In this document: positions 27,055 through 35,836 of the stretch, one piece after another | Layout: every line of letters begins with the position of its first letter | Position numbering within the stretch: the first letter of the stretch is position 1 | Notes under the pieces: model-generated | Databases searched by the model: none | Seen by the model: the letters and a program-made list of their open reading frames with translations, nothing else | What the model was told of the DNA's origin: nothing | From: Mesorhizobium sp. LMG 17147 | GTDB lineage: Bacteria; Pseudomonadota; Alphaproteobacteria; Rhizobiales; Rhizobiaceae | Assembly: GCF_024297145.1 (NCBI RefSeq) | Contig: NZ_JANCTC010000002.1 | Coordinates: 62,001-126,000, forward strand | DNA length: 64,000 nt | Reading direction: 5' to 3' | Position numbers and translations under genes: made by a program

Positions 27055-27354
27055 TCAGAAGCCTTGGAACAGCATGTCGAGCGCGCTCACGATGTCTTCG
27101 TGATGCCTGGTCAGATTCAGTCGGCTCTCGCCCAGTTCCGTCGCCGCAACCGTGGCGATCAAATGGGTGGCCATGACCAATTTCCGACCATTGATCTCGA
27201 AAATGGGATGGAGCCTTCGCATTGGTGATGGCGCCATCGCAACCGGCAGCAGCGGGACGACCACCCGGGTCTTGAAATGGTCGAGCAGATCGGCCTGGAC
27301 GTCGAGGAGATAGCCGCCTTCGATGCTACCCGCGAAGACGTCGTAGCGCGCCAT
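27055..27354 (-). CDS. ccdB: CcdB-type gyrase-poison toxin
   Basis: About 99 residues. The start MARYDVFAG with a following beta-rich core (YLLDVQADLLDHFKTRVVVPLLP) and HPIFEINGRKLVMATHLIATV is typical of CcdB, which traps DNA gyrase on DNA. Its ATG (minus strand from 27354) shares one base with the stop of the upstream antitoxin gene (TGATG). The C-terminal residues (QGF, ending in a bulky residue rather than the GI end of F-plasmid CcdB) leave open how active it is. Together with ccdA it forms a chromosomal toxin-antitoxin pair. A longer frame upstream to 27411 is a shadow. Confidence 0.85.
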   Translation of the reverse strand: MARYDVFAGSIEGGYLLDVQADLLDHFKTRVVVPLLPVAMAPSPMRRLHPIFEINGRKLVMATHLIATVAATELGESRLNLTRHHEDIVSALDMLFQGF

Positions 27355-27596
27355 CAGAATTGCCGATGTTCCGCCAGCGGAATACCGTGTTTTTCGACAT
27401 ATTCGTTCCACGCATCTATCGTCGCGCGGTTCTCAAGCTTCCACAGCCGCGTCTTTTCGGCGGCCACTGCCTCTGCGATGCCAGCCTCAGCGGCGCGCGA
27501 GACATTCACATCGAGCCCCTTGGCTTCCTTCATGAGCTTTGAGTCGATCGACAGATTTGCCGGCTGACGAACCGCATTCACAGCTATCTTGCGCAT
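27354..27596 (-). CDS. ccdA: CcdA-type antitoxin
   Basis: An 80-residue protein: a ribbon-helix-helix-like N-terminus (MRKIAVNAVRQPANLSID, then SKLMKEAKGLDVNVSRAAEAG) and a C-terminal toxin-binding tail containing RATIDAWNEYVEKHG, the conserved CcdA end pattern. ATG at 27596 has AGAGGTG just upstream on the minus strand; an ATG further up (27632) lies in the operator and is unlikely. The promoter/operator at 27614-27649 is placed for autorepression by the CcdA-CcdB complex. Confidence 0.85.
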   Translation of the reverse strand: MRKIAVNAVRQPANLSIDSKLMKEAKGLDVNVSRAAEAGIAEAVAAEKTRLWKLENRATIDAWNEYVEKHGIPLAEHRQF

Positions 27597-27613
27597 GATC
27601 ACCTCTGCAGCAT

Positions 27614-27649
27614 GCGCATAATATATGCGCACTCATCTCTAGTCGCAAC
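27614..27649 (-). promoter_or_regulatory. Promoter and operator of ccdAB
   Basis: A perfect inverted repeat TGCGCATA-N3-TATGCGCA spans 27614-27632. On the minus strand -35 TTGCGA (27644-27649) and -10 TATATT (27621-27626) are separated by 17 bases, and the -10 sits inside the palindrome. A complex bound there would block RNA polymerase, as expected for toxin-antitoxin autoregulation. Confidence 0.65.
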
Positions 27650-27672
27650 GACAAGGTGCTTGAACTCGCGAA

Positions 27673-29493
27673 TTACCCCTCCATCTCCTCGCGCAGCATC
27701 TCGAGTTCCAGCCATTCCTCCTCGAGCGCTGCCAGTGTGACGCGCTCCTTGTCGAGCGCGGCAATCGTCTTCTGGAACGAGGCCGGGTCGCGCTCGTAAT
27801 AGGCCGGATCGGCGATGTTGTTCTCCAGCCGCGAGATCGAGGCCGACACCGCCTCTATCTTCCTGGGTAAGGTTTCCAGCGCGAATTTCTGCTTGAACGA
27901 CAGTTTCTTTGCCGGGCCCTTGGGAGCGGCCGCGTCGCTCCTGCTTGCACCCGTCGCCTCGCTGGTCTCTGCCTTCGGCCGCGCCTTGCGGTCGTCCAGC
28001 CTGGTGCCGCCGCGCTGCGCCAGCATGTCGGAATAGCCGCCGGCATATTCGATCCAGCGGCCGTCACCATCCGGCGCGATGATGCTGGTCACGGTGCGGT
28101 CGAGGAAATCGCGATCGTGGCTGACCAGGATCACCGTGCCGGCAAAGCCGGCGACCAATTCCTGCAGCAACTCCAGTGTCTCCATGTCGAGGTCGTTGGT
28201 CGGCTCGTCGAGCACAAGCAGGTTTGCCGGCCGCGCCAAAACGCGGGCGAGAATCAGCCGTGCCCGCTCGCCGCCCGAAAGCTCGCGCACCGGCGTGCGC
28301 GCCTGTTCCGGCTTGAACAGGAAGTCTTTCATGTAAGAGACGACGTGGCGCTGTTCGCCATTGATGACGAGGTTCTCGCCGCGACCGTCGGTGAGATACT
28401 GCGCCAGTGTCTCCTGCGGGTCGACGGCCTCGCGCTTCTGGTCGAGTGTGGCGATCTCCAGATTGGTGCCGAGCCGCACCGTGCCTGCGTCCGGCTTCAA
28501 TTCGCCGGTCAGCATCTTCAACAGCGTCGTCTTGCCAGCGCCGTTCGGCCCGACCAGGCCAACGCGATCGCCGCGCTGGATGCGGGTCGAGAATCCCTTG
28601 ACCACGGTCAGATCGCCAAAGCTCTTCTCGATGTTCTTGGCTTCAATCACCAGCTTGCCGGATTCGGCGGCGTCGCTGGCTGTCATCGTCGCCGCACCCT
28701 CGGCGCCGCGATGACCGCGAAAGCGCTGGCGCATGGTCTGCAACTCACCGAGCCGGCGCATGTTGCGCTTGCGCCGCGCTGTCACACCATAGCGCAGCCA
28801 GTGCTCCTCGCGCACGATCTGGCGACCGAGCTTGTGCTGCTCGCGCTCTTCCTCCTCCAGCACCGTGTCGCGCCATTCCTCGAAATAGCCAAAGCCCTTG
28901 TCGAGACGGCGGGTCTGACCGCGGTCGAGCCAGATTGTGGCGCGTGACACGCGCTCGAGAAAACGGCGGTCATGCGAGATGACGACCAGTGCCGAGGAGG
29001 TGCGGGCAAGCTCCTCCTCCAGCCATTCGATGACCGACAGGTCAAGATGGTTTGTCGGCTCATCGAGGAGGAGAATGTCGGGCTCCGGCGCCATGACGCG
29101 GGCGAGTGCCGCACGCCTCGCCTCGCCGCCGGAGAGGTCGTTCGGCCGTTCTTCGCCGGTCAGGCCGAGATGCTCCATCAGATAGGTGGCGCGATAGGGA
29201 TCGTCGGCGGGCCCGAGCCCCGCCTCGACATAGGCGCGGACGGTCGCAAAACCGTCCATGTCGGGCATTTGCGGCAAGTAGCGCACGGTTGCCGAAGGCT
29301 GGCGGAAGACTTCGCCGTCCTGCGGCTCGATCAGTCCGGCGGCGATCTTGAGCAGCGTCGACTTGCCCGAACCGTTGCGGCCGACCAGGGCGATCTTGTC
29401 GCCAACTGAGGCCGTCAGGGCGGCACCGTCGAGCAGCGGCGCGCCGCCAAAGGTCAGCTTTATCCCGTCGAGATTGAGAAGCGGCGGTGCCAT
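27673..29493 (-). CDS. ABC-F family ATPase
   Basis: A 606-residue protein with two ATP-binding cassettes and no membrane domain, so an ABC-F protein acting on ribosomes rather than a transporter. First cassette: Walker A GRNGSGKST (about 36-44), signature LSGGEARR, DEPTNHLDL. Second cassette: GPNGAGKTT, LSGGERAR, DEPTNDLD. An inter-cassette linker of about 80 residues holds charged helices, and a C-terminal coiled-coil (about 535-606) is of Uup-like type. Start MAPPLLNLDG at 29493 is 1 base from the stop of the upstream thiamine pyrophosphokinase gene, so they are one operon. Confidence 0.9.
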   Translation of the reverse strand: MAPPLLNLDGIKLTFGGAPLLDGAALTASVGDKIALVGRNGSGKSTLLKIAAGLIEPQDGEVFRQPSATVRYLPQMPDMDGFATVRAYVEAGLGPADDPYRATYLMEHLGLTGEERPNDLSGGEARRAALARVMAPEPDILLLDEPTNHLDLSVIEWLEEELARTSSALVVISHDRRFLERVSRATIWLDRGQTRRLDKGFGYFEEWRDTVLEEEEREQHKLGRQIVREEHWLRYGVTARRKRNMRRLGELQTMRQRFRGHRGAEGAATMTASDAAESGKLVIEAKNIEKSFGDLTVVKGFSTRIQRGDRVGLVGPNGAGKTTLLKMLTGELKPDAGTVRLGTNLEIATLDQKREAVDPQETLAQYLTDGRGENLVINGEQRHVVSYMKDFLFKPEQARTPVRELSGGERARLILARVLARPANLLVLDEPTNDLDMETLELLQELVAGFAGTVILVSHDRDFLDRTVTSIIAPDGDGRWIEYAGGYSDMLAQRGGTRLDDRKARPKAETSEATGASRSDAAAPKGPAKKLSFKQKFALETLPRKIEAVSASISRLENNIADPAYYERDPASFQKTIAALDKERVTLAALEEEWLELEMLREEMEG

Positions 29494-29494
29494 G

Positions 29495-30139
29495 TCAGCT
29501 TTCAGGTAAGGGAAAAGGATGCGCGAGCAGCAGCGCGCGGCCGCTGGCCAGCGCGATTTCCAACCGGCCCCTAACCTCGTTGGAAATGGTAAGCGACGAG
29601 CCGAACGCAACCTCGACGTGGTCGAGCGGCCATTTGGCACCGGTGACGCTCAGGCCGGCGAGATCGGAGAAGCCGAGCACCGAAAACAGCGTGCCGTCGG
29701 CATAGTCGAAGCAAGTCTTTCCGGGCAGCAAGGGAATGCCTTCCTGTGCGCCGCTGGTCAAAAGCACTTCCGTTCCGCCCTCCGCCAGCCGGACGCTCAA
29801 CGCCAGATGCAGGAAGATGTGGTCGGTGCGTTTACCGCCGAAGGCGCCTGCGAGCACAAGGCTGGTCGCACCGCGTTCGAGCGCGGCGGCGATAGCAAGT
29901 TCACCGTCGGTCTTGTCCTTTTCGGCGGGAAACACCTGCCGTGGCACGGCGGCCAGATCCTCCGGCAACTCGGCAGGCACGGAATCGAAATCGCCGACCC
30001 AGAGTTCCGGCCTCAGGCCCAGCATACGGGCATGGCCGATGCCGGCATCGGCAGCGATGACGCGCGAGCCTTCGACCTGGCGGTCGAGCAGCGGCGTGCG
30101 GATGAGATCGCCGCCAAGCAGGATGGTGAATGTGCTCAT
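29495..30139 (-). CDS. thiN: Thiamine pyrophosphokinase
   Basis: A 214-residue enzyme that transfers pyrophosphate from ATP to thiamine, giving thiamine diphosphate. The motif GDFDS (in WVGDFDSVP), the KDKTDGELA block and GGKRTDH match the TPK catalytic and binding domain. It is divergent from thiBPQ, whose products import thiamine, so the locus covers import and activation. The ABC-F gene follows immediately. Its promoter region holds a small minisatellite (30170-30218). Confidence 0.88.
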   Translation of the reverse strand: MSTFTILLGGDLIRTPLLDRQVEGSRVIAADAGIGHARMLGLRPELWVGDFDSVPAELPEDLAAVPRQVFPAEKDKTDGELAIAAALERGATSLVLAGAFGGKRTDHIFLHLALSVRLAEGGTEVLLTSGAQEGIPLLPGKTCFDYADGTLFSVLGFSDLAGLSVTGAKWPLDHVEVAFGSSLTISNEVRGRLEIALASGRALLLAHPFPLPES

Positions 30140-30169
30140 ATCTCGTGGCCCTTACCAGCCCTGCCCCAG

Positions 30170-30218
30170 AAACGGAAGAATGAAACGGAAGATGAAACGG
30201 CAGACGAAACGGAAGGCT
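30170..30218. repeat. 12-bp minisatellite in the divergent thiN/thiB promoter region
   Basis: Four units of GAAACGGAAGAT-like sequence lie head to tail: a 13-base first copy (30170-30182), then 12-base copies at 30183-30194, 30195-30206 and 30207-30218 with small changes. It is 31 bases before the thiN start on the minus strand and about 70 bases before the riboswitch. Confidence 0.75.
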
Positions 30219-30287
30219 GGGCTTTGGATGCCCGGCAAACTTCCGCTTGCGCGGCACTTCGGCCGGGCCTATGTGTCGAAACGCTCT

Positions 30288-30382
30288 AACGGGGTGCCGG
30301 ACGCGATCTTCGCGGACCGGCTGAGAGGCAAGACTGCCAACCCGCTGAACCTGATCCGGTTTGTACCGGCGGAGGGATTAGA
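30288..30382 (+). ncRNA. TPP riboswitch upstream of thiBPQ
   Basis: The conserved THI-box elements are in order: GGGGTGCCGG (30291-30300), the variable P3 arm (CGCGATCTTCGCG), GCTGAGA (30320-30326), CCCGCTGAACCTGATCCGG (30341-30359) and TACCGGCGGAGGGA (30364-30377). The TPP-bound form should reduce expression of the thiamine-import genes. thiB starts 56 bases downstream with AAGGAGG, so translation or early termination could be controlled. This is a near-consensus match. Confidence 0.92.
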
Positions 30383-30437
30383 CGTTTCGGACAGCCCGAC
30401 GCCTCAATTCCTTTCAACGCGAACGAAGGAGGCGCCG

Positions 30438-31451
30438 ATGCGCAGTTTTTTCCACTCTCTTGTCCCGATTGTCCTGGTTGCGGCATCCGCGCTCGCCCTG
30501 CCAGGGCAGGCATCGGCACAGGATAGACTGACCGTCTATACTTATGAAAGCTTCACCGCCGATTGGGGTCCGGGACCGGCGGTGAAGAAGGCTTTCGAGG
30601 CCGAATGCAGCTGCGTCATCGAATTCGTCTCGGTCGCTGACGGCGTGGCGCTGCTCAACCGTGTGAAGCTGGAAGGGGCCGCCACCAAGGCCGATATCGT
30701 GCTTGGCCTCGATACCAATTTAACCGCCGACGCCAAGGCAACCGGCCTGTTTTCGCCGCACGGCGCCGTGTCCAGCGTCAGCTTGCCAGGCGGCTGGAGC
30801 GACGACGTCTTCGTGCCGTTCGACTATGGCTATTTCGCCGTCGTCTACGATACCGAAAAACTGAAGAACCCGCCGAAAAGCCTCAGGGAATTGGTCGAGG
30901 GCGATGCCGGTGAAAAGATCGTCATCCAGGACCCGCGCACCTCGACGCCGGGCCTTGGCCTGCTGTTGTGGGTCAAGTCGGTCTATGGCGACAAGGCGCC
31001 CGAAGCCTGGGTCAAGCTCAAGGCAAAGGTGCTGACGGTGACGCCAGGCTGGAGCGAGGCCTACGGCCTGTTCACCAAGGGCGAGGCGCCGATGGTGCTG
31101 TCGTATACCACGTCGCCGGCCTACCACATGGTCGCCGAAAACACCGAGCGCTACCAGGCGGCGTCCTTCGAGGAAGGCGAATATCTGCAGATCGAAGTTG
31201 CGGGGATCACCACCAACGGCGCGAAGAACCCCCTGGCGGAAAAGTTCATCGCCTTCATGACCGGACCGAAATTCCAGGACGTCATTCCCGAAACCAACTG
31301 GATGTTCCCGGCCGGCAAGACCGACAAGCCGCTCAATCCGGCGTTCGACAAGCTGGTCAAACCGACCAAGACCTTGCTGTTCAGCCCGGAGGAAGTCGCG
31401 GCCCACCGCAAGGCCTGGGTCGATGAGTGGCTTGCGGCGATGAGCAAGTAG
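30438..31451 (+). CDS. thiB: Thiamine ABC transporter substrate-binding protein ThiB
   Basis: A 337-residue periplasmic binding protein for thiamine, thiamine phosphate and TPP. Signal peptide 1-24 (ending ASA, then [12 protein letters not shown]). The conserved [14 protein letters not shown] start and [11 protein letters not shown] region match ThiB. Start ATG 30438 has AAGGAGG at 30426-30432. The cognate permease and ATPase (thiP, thiQ) follow, with a 240-base palindrome-containing gap before thiP. Confidence 0.93.
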   Translation: MRSFFHSLVPIVLVAASALALPGQASAQDRLTVYTYESFTADWGPGPAVKKAFEAECSCVIEFVSVADGVALLNRVKLEGAATKADIVLGLDTNLTADAKATGLFSPHGAVSSVSLPGGWSDDVFVPFDYGYFAVVYDTEKLKNPPKSLRELVEGDAGEKIVIQDPRTSTPGLGLLLWVKSVYGDKAPEAWVKLKAKVLTVTPGWSEAYGLFTKGEAPMVLSYTTSPAYHMVAENTERYQAASFEEGEYLQIEVAGITTNGAKNPLAEKFIAFMTGPKFQDVIPETNWMFPAGKTDKPLNPAFDKLVKPTKTLLFSPEEVAAHRKAWVDEWLAAMSK

Positions 31452-31485
31452 CTTTGGCCGATTGATCGAAGATGATCGCTCTACG

Positions 31486-31645
31486 GCGCCCCCCTCTGTC
31501 CTGCCGGACATCTCCCCCACAAGGGGGGAGATCGGACGGCACGGCGGCTTTCGCCGGTCGCCGATGTTGCTGGAATGAGCGGAGCGCTGAAACTGCCGAT
31601 CTCACCCCTTGTGGGGGAGATGTCCGGCAGGACAGAGGGGGGCGC
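31486..31645. repeat. Large palindromic intergenic element inside the thi operon
   Basis: A 50-bp inverted repeat with one mismatch: left arm 31486-31535 (begins GCGCCCCCCTCTGTCC), right arm 31596-31645 (ends GGACAGAGGGGGGCGC), separated by 60 bases. Each arm has its own short hairpin (CTCCCC around CACAA and GGGGAG). A GAAGGAACGC sequence follows the right arm. It is a mobile REP/MITE-like element with no coding capacity. A decayed relative lies at 14252-14475. It separates thiB from thiP and would fold stably in the transcript. Confidence 0.85.
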
Positions 31646-31691
31646 GAAGGAACGCAATCCTCACTAAGAATCTCGAATCTGGTGGTCTAGC

Positions 31692-33311
31692 GTGCAACGC
31701 GCACCATCATCTGACTCCCGCATCACCGCCGGCATCCTCGCGCTCGCGGCCATCGCGTTGCTGATCGGCGGTGCATTCACCGGGCTTGTCGTCGAAGCCA
31801 CACGCGACCCGTCCGGTGTCGCCTCCGCCTTCGATTCGTATCTCTTGCGTATCGTCCGTTTCACGCTCTGGCAGGCTCTGTTGTCGACCCTGCTCTCCGT
31901 CGCGCCAGCACTGTTCGTCGCGCGTGCCCTGTCGCGGCATCCACAGTTTTTCGGGCGAGGCTTTATCCTGCAGCTTTTCGCCGTGCCGCTGGCGCTGCCG
32001 GCCATTGTTGCCGCACTCGGCGTCTTGGCGCTCTATGGCCGCGCCGGCTATTTCGCCGGCATGCTGGGCGCGCTAGGCGGCCAGAGCTGGCCCGGCATCT
32101 ATGGCCTGTCGGGCATACTCGTCGCCCATGTCTTCTTCAACCTGCCGCTGGCGACGCGGCTGTTCCTGGAGGCGTTGCAGACCGTGCCGGCCGACCAATG
32201 GCGGCTGGCGAGCCAGCTTGGCATGGGTGCTGCGCCGGCCTTCCGGCTGATCGAATGGCCGCCGCTGCGTGCGGCCTTGCCGGGCGTTGCCGGGCTCGTT
32301 TTCATGCTGTGCATCACCTCCTTCACCATCGTGCTTACGCTCGGCGGCGGACCCAGCGCGACGACGCTGGAGGTTGCCATCTACCAGGCGCTGCGTTTCG
32401 ACTTCGACCCGGCGCGGGCTGTGACGCTGACCTTGCTGCAGATTGCTCTGACCTTCGTGGTCGTGCTGGCCTTGACGCGGCTTGGCGCCAATATGACCGG
32501 CGACGCCAATCTGCCGGTGGCGCCGCGCCGGTATTTTTCAGCCGGCGCGGCCGAGACCGTGCTGAACGCGCTGGTGATCGGGCTGGCACTGCTATTTGTC
32601 GCCGGGCCGATGGCGGCCACGCTGGCGGCCGGGCTTGGCGCCGATCTCGGCCGCCTTGCCGGCGAGAGCGCGGTGCGGCAAGCGACGGCGACCAGTGCCG
32701 CGCTGTCCGTCTTATCGGCGCTGCTCTCCCTGGCGCTGTCGCTGTCGCTGGTCATGGCGCGCTGGGCGCTGGCGCTCACCCGGCGGACAGGCGGGCGGAC
32801 GGTGCTCGAGCATCTGGCCGACACCGGTGCGGGGTTCGTCCTGGTGGTGCCGCCCATCGTCATCGGCGCCGGCTGGTTCCTCTTCCTGCGCACTGTCAGC
32901 GATGTCTTTGCGATCGCCCCTGTCATGGTCGTTGCGGTCAATGCGGTGATGGCGATGCCGTTCGCCATCCGCGCCATCCGCCCTGCCTATGACGCGGCGA
33001 GCGAACGCCACGAACGGCTTTGCGCACAGCTTGGCATCTCAGGCTGGAACCGGTTGCGGCTGGTCGACTGGCCGTCGCTGCGGCGGCCGCTCGCCACCGG
33101 CTTCGCTTTCGCCATGGCGCTGTCGCTCGGCGATCTTGGCGTCATTGCGCTGTTCGGCAGCGATTCCGTGCAAACCTTGCCCTACCTGCTGCTGGCCCGC
33201 ATGGGCAGTTACCGCACCGAGGATGCGGCCGGGCTGGCGCTGCTGCTCGGCCTTGTCTGCCTGGCGCTGGTGCTGACCGCGGACTGGATGGGAAGGAGGG
33301 AGAAATCATGA
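31692..33311 (+). CDS. thiP: Thiamine ABC transporter permease ThiP
   Basis: A 539-residue double-length permease: about twelve membrane segments with two inner-membrane permease halves, each with an EAA-type loop (first about residues 160-180, [19 protein letters not shown]; second about 440-465, [19 protein letters not shown]). It carries thiamine through the membrane with ThiQ. The start is GTG 31692; a clear ribosome-binding site is not seen. thiQ overlaps its stop (ATGA). Confidence 0.92.
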   Translation: MQRAPSSDSRITAGILALAAIALLIGGAFTGLVVEATRDPSGVASAFDSYLLRIVRFTLWQALLSTLLSVAPALFVARALSRHPQFFGRGFILQLFAVPLALPAIVAALGVLALYGRAGYFAGMLGALGGQSWPGIYGLSGILVAHVFFNLPLATRLFLEALQTVPADQWRLASQLGMGAAPAFRLIEWPPLRAALPGVAGLVFMLCITSFTIVLTLGGGPSATTLEVAIYQALRFDFDPARAVTLTLLQIALTFVVVLALTRLGANMTGDANLPVAPRRYFSAGAAETVLNALVIGLALLFVAGPMAATLAAGLGADLGRLAGESAVRQATATSAALSVLSALLSLALSLSLVMARWALALTRRTGGRTVLEHLADTGAGFVLVVPPIVIGAGWFLFLRTVSDVFAIAPVMVVAVNAVMAMPFAIRAIRPAYDAASERHERLCAQLGISGWNRLRLVDWPSLRRPLATGFAFAMALSLGDLGVIALFGSDSVQTLPYLLLARMGSYRTEDAAGLALLLGLVCLALVLTADWMGRREKS

Positions 33312-34099
33312 TGCCGATCAGCCCGGAACGGTCCATTTCGGTGGAAAAAGGCGCGGCCGTGCGGCTCGATAATGTCTCGTTCAGCTATGGTGAAACGCCG
33401 CTTATATTCGATGTCGATTTCCCGGCGTCGGAAATCACCGCCATCATGGGGCCGAGCGGTTCGGGAAAGTCGACCCTGCTCAATCTGGTGGCCGGTTTCG
33501 AGGCGCCACGGTCAGGCCGCGTGCTCATCGGCGGCGCCGACGTCAGCACTGCGCCGCCATCAGCGCGGCCGGTATCGATGGTGTTCCAGGAAAACAACCT
33601 GTTTGCCCATCTGTCCCTCGAGCAGAATGTCGGGCTCGGCCGCTCGCCTTCGCTCAGGCTGAGCGAGGCTGACCGCGCCGCAATCGCCGCAGCGCTGAAG
33701 CGCGTCGGCCTGGCCGGCAAGGAAAGCCGACTGCCGCGCGAACTCTCCGGCGGCGAGCGGCAGCGCGTCGCGCTCGCCCGGGTTTTAGTGCGCGACCGGC
33801 CGGTGCTCTTGCTCGACGAGCCGTTCGCTTCGCTCGGACCGGCACTGCGCGACGACATGCTCGACCTGGTGGCCGACGTCCATTCGGAGCAGCGCATGAC
33901 GGTGCTGTTCGTCACGCACCAGCCGGACGATGCGCGCCGCATCGGCCAAAACATGGTTTTCCTGGATGGTGGCACGGTTGCCGCGACGGGCACCGCCGCC
34001 GATTTTTTCGTTGGGGCTGGACCGGACGCATTCCGACGCTATATCGGCTCGGGTCCGTTTGCGGCTGGATCACGAGATGTTGCCCGGAAGCGGACATAA
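33308..34099 (+). CDS. thiQ: Thiamine ABC transporter ATP-binding protein ThiQ
   Basis: A 263-residue ATPase: Walker [10 protein letters not shown] (about 46-54), signature [13 protein letters not shown], Walker B VLLLDEPF, and the switch His in VTHQPDDA. It is somewhat longer than E. coli ThiQ because of extra residues at both ends. ATG 33308 overlaps the thiP stop; a second ATG at 33311 is possible. Last gene of the thiBPQ operon. Confidence 0.93.
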   Translation: MMPISPERSISVEKGAAVRLDNVSFSYGETPLIFDVDFPASEITAIMGPSGSGKSTLLNLVAGFEAPRSGRVLIGGADVSTAPPSARPVSMVFQENNLFAHLSLEQNVGLGRSPSLRLSEADRAAIAAALKRVGLAGKESRLPRELSGGERQRVALARVLVRDRPVLLLDEPFASLGPALRDDMLDLVADVHSEQRMTVLFVTHQPDDARRIGQNMVFLDGGTVAATGTAADFFVGAGPDAFRRYIGSGPFAAGSRDVARKRT

Positions 34100-34326
34100 T
34101 TTACGGTCAAACCGGAGGAAGGCGAAGCGGCGCTTGCTTGCCATGGTCGAGGTAGTGTGGCTAGGTCCGCCAGGAGCTGGTCCGGCCTGGACCGTGATTT
34201 GCCCTTGCTGCCTCGTATCTGTCGGACGCACGAAGGACGCCGTAGAACTTGATTTTGCGCGTGATGCTTTCCGGAAATCGCGCCAGATTTTCGCGGTCAC
34301 GTCACAGGACTTGAAAGGAAGCCGAC

Positions 34327-35823
34327 CTGCCGACCGGCATCGACAATCGGAGGCTGAAACCGCTGGCGCGCTTTCTGGCGCTGGCCGGCCTTGCCGTGGC
34401 GCTGGCAAGCTGCCAGATGTTCACGCCTCCCGACGTGCAGGAATCGGGCTTCCAGCCCTCCGACAAGCCGATTACGGTCGACAATGTCGCCGCTAACAGC
34501 AGGCTCGCCGAACTGGCGAAGGCGCAGCACCCGCGCATCCTCGCCACCTATGGCGGCGAGTATTCCGACCCCAAGCTCGAGCGCATGGTGGCCAAGGTCG
34601 TCGGCAGACTGACCGTGGTGTCGGCCAACCCGACCCAGACCTACCGCATCACCATCCTCAACTCGCCCAACGTCAATGCCTTCGCGCTGCCGGGCGGCTA
34701 TCTCTACATCACCCGCGGCCTGCTGGCGTTGGCCAACGATTCAGCCGAGCTTGCCGCCGTCATTGCGCATGAGATGGGCCACGTTACGGCCAATCATGGT
34801 CTGCAGCGCCAGCAGCTGGAAGCCGAAGAGGGGTTGGCGACCAAGGTCGTTTCGGACGTGCTCGGCGACAACCCGACGGCCAAGGCGGCGCTGATCCGCG
34901 GCAAGCTGAGGCTGGCCCAGTTCTCGCGCAATCAGGAGCTGGAGGCCGATGCCATCGGTATCAAGTCGATCGGCGAAGCCGGTTTCGACCCCTACGCCGC
35001 CGGCCGCTTCCTGCAGTCGATGTCGGCCTATACCGATTTCCGCTCGATCAGTGGCGCCACCGACGCCAGCCTCGACTTCCTGGCGACGCACCCCAACACG
35101 CCGCAGCGTATCGATCTCGCGCAGCGCCACGCCCGCCAGTTCGGCGCGCCCGGTGTCGGGTCGCGCGACCGCGATTCCTTCCTTGCCGGCATAGACGGGC
35201 TGCTCTACGGCGACACGCCGGAGGAAGGCTATGTGCGCGGCGAAACCTTCCTGCATCCTGGCCTCGGCGTGTCGTTCTCGGTGCCCAACGGCTTCATCAT
35301 CGACAATTCGGCGGCGGCGGTGACGGCCACAGGCCCGGGCGACATGGCAATCCGCTTCGACGGCGTTTCGATCGACAAGGACCGCTCGCTGACCGACTAC
35401 ATCCGCAGCGGCTGGGTTGCCGGCCTCGACGACAGCAGCGTGCGCCAGGAGACGATCAACGGCAACGAAGCGGCGACCGCGCATGCCGGCGCCGATGGCT
35501 GGCAATTCGATATTGCGGTGATCCGCGCCGGCGGCCAGGTCTACCGCTTGCTGACTGCTGCACCGTCGGCCAGCACCTCGCTGAGCACGGTGGCGCGCTC
35601 GGTCAGCGGCTCATTCCGCATCCTGAGTGCTGCCGAGAAGGCAGCACTGAAGCCACTGCGTATCCGCATCGTCACGGTGCAGCCCGGCCAGACAATGGGC
35701 TCCCTGGCCGCACAGATGGTCGGCGTCGACCGCAAGCTGGATTTGTTCAGGGTGCTCAACGCGCTGTCGCCGGGTGCTGCGGTTTCGGCCGGCGACAAGG
35801 TTAAGATCGTCACCGACAAATAG
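34327..35823 (+). CDS. M48-family zinc metalloprotease, lipoprotein with LysM-like C-terminus
   Basis: About 498 residues with a start at CTG 34327. No ATG, GTG or TTG upstream is in frame before the stop at 34312. The conventional GTG 34396 would leave only five residues before the lipobox (ALASC). The CTG start follows AAAGGAAG at 34314-34321 and gives a good 28-residue lipoprotein signal with Cys29. The protease motif HEMGH is at 148-152 and the distal Glu is in NQELEADAIG. The C-terminus (about 443-498, VTVQPGQTMGSLAAQMVG) resembles a LysM domain. Similar proteins degrade misassembled outer-membrane proteins, like BepA. The start codon is inference. Confidence 0.8.
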   Translation: MPTGIDNRRLKPLARFLALAGLAVALASCQMFTPPDVQESGFQPSDKPITVDNVAANSRLAELAKAQHPRILATYGGEYSDPKLERMVAKVVGRLTVVSANPTQTYRITILNSPNVNAFALPGGYLYITRGLLALANDSAELAAVIAHEMGHVTANHGLQRQQLEAEEGLATKVVSDVLGDNPTAKAALIRGKLRLAQFSRNQELEADAIGIKSIGEAGFDPYAAGRFLQSMSAYTDFRSISGATDASLDFLATHPNTPQRIDLAQRHARQFGAPGVGSRDRDSFLAGIDGLLYGDTPEEGYVRGETFLHPGLGVSFSVPNGFIIDNSAAAVTATGPGDMAIRFDGVSIDKDRSLTDYIRSGWVAGLDDSSVRQETINGNEAATAHAGADGWQFDIAVIRAGGQVYRLLTAAPSASTSLSTVARSVSGSFRILSAAEKAALKPLRIRIVTVQPGQTMGSLAAQMVGVDRKLDLFRVLNALSPGAAVSAGDKVKIVTDK

Positions 35824-35836
35824 CAGCCGACGCGAT

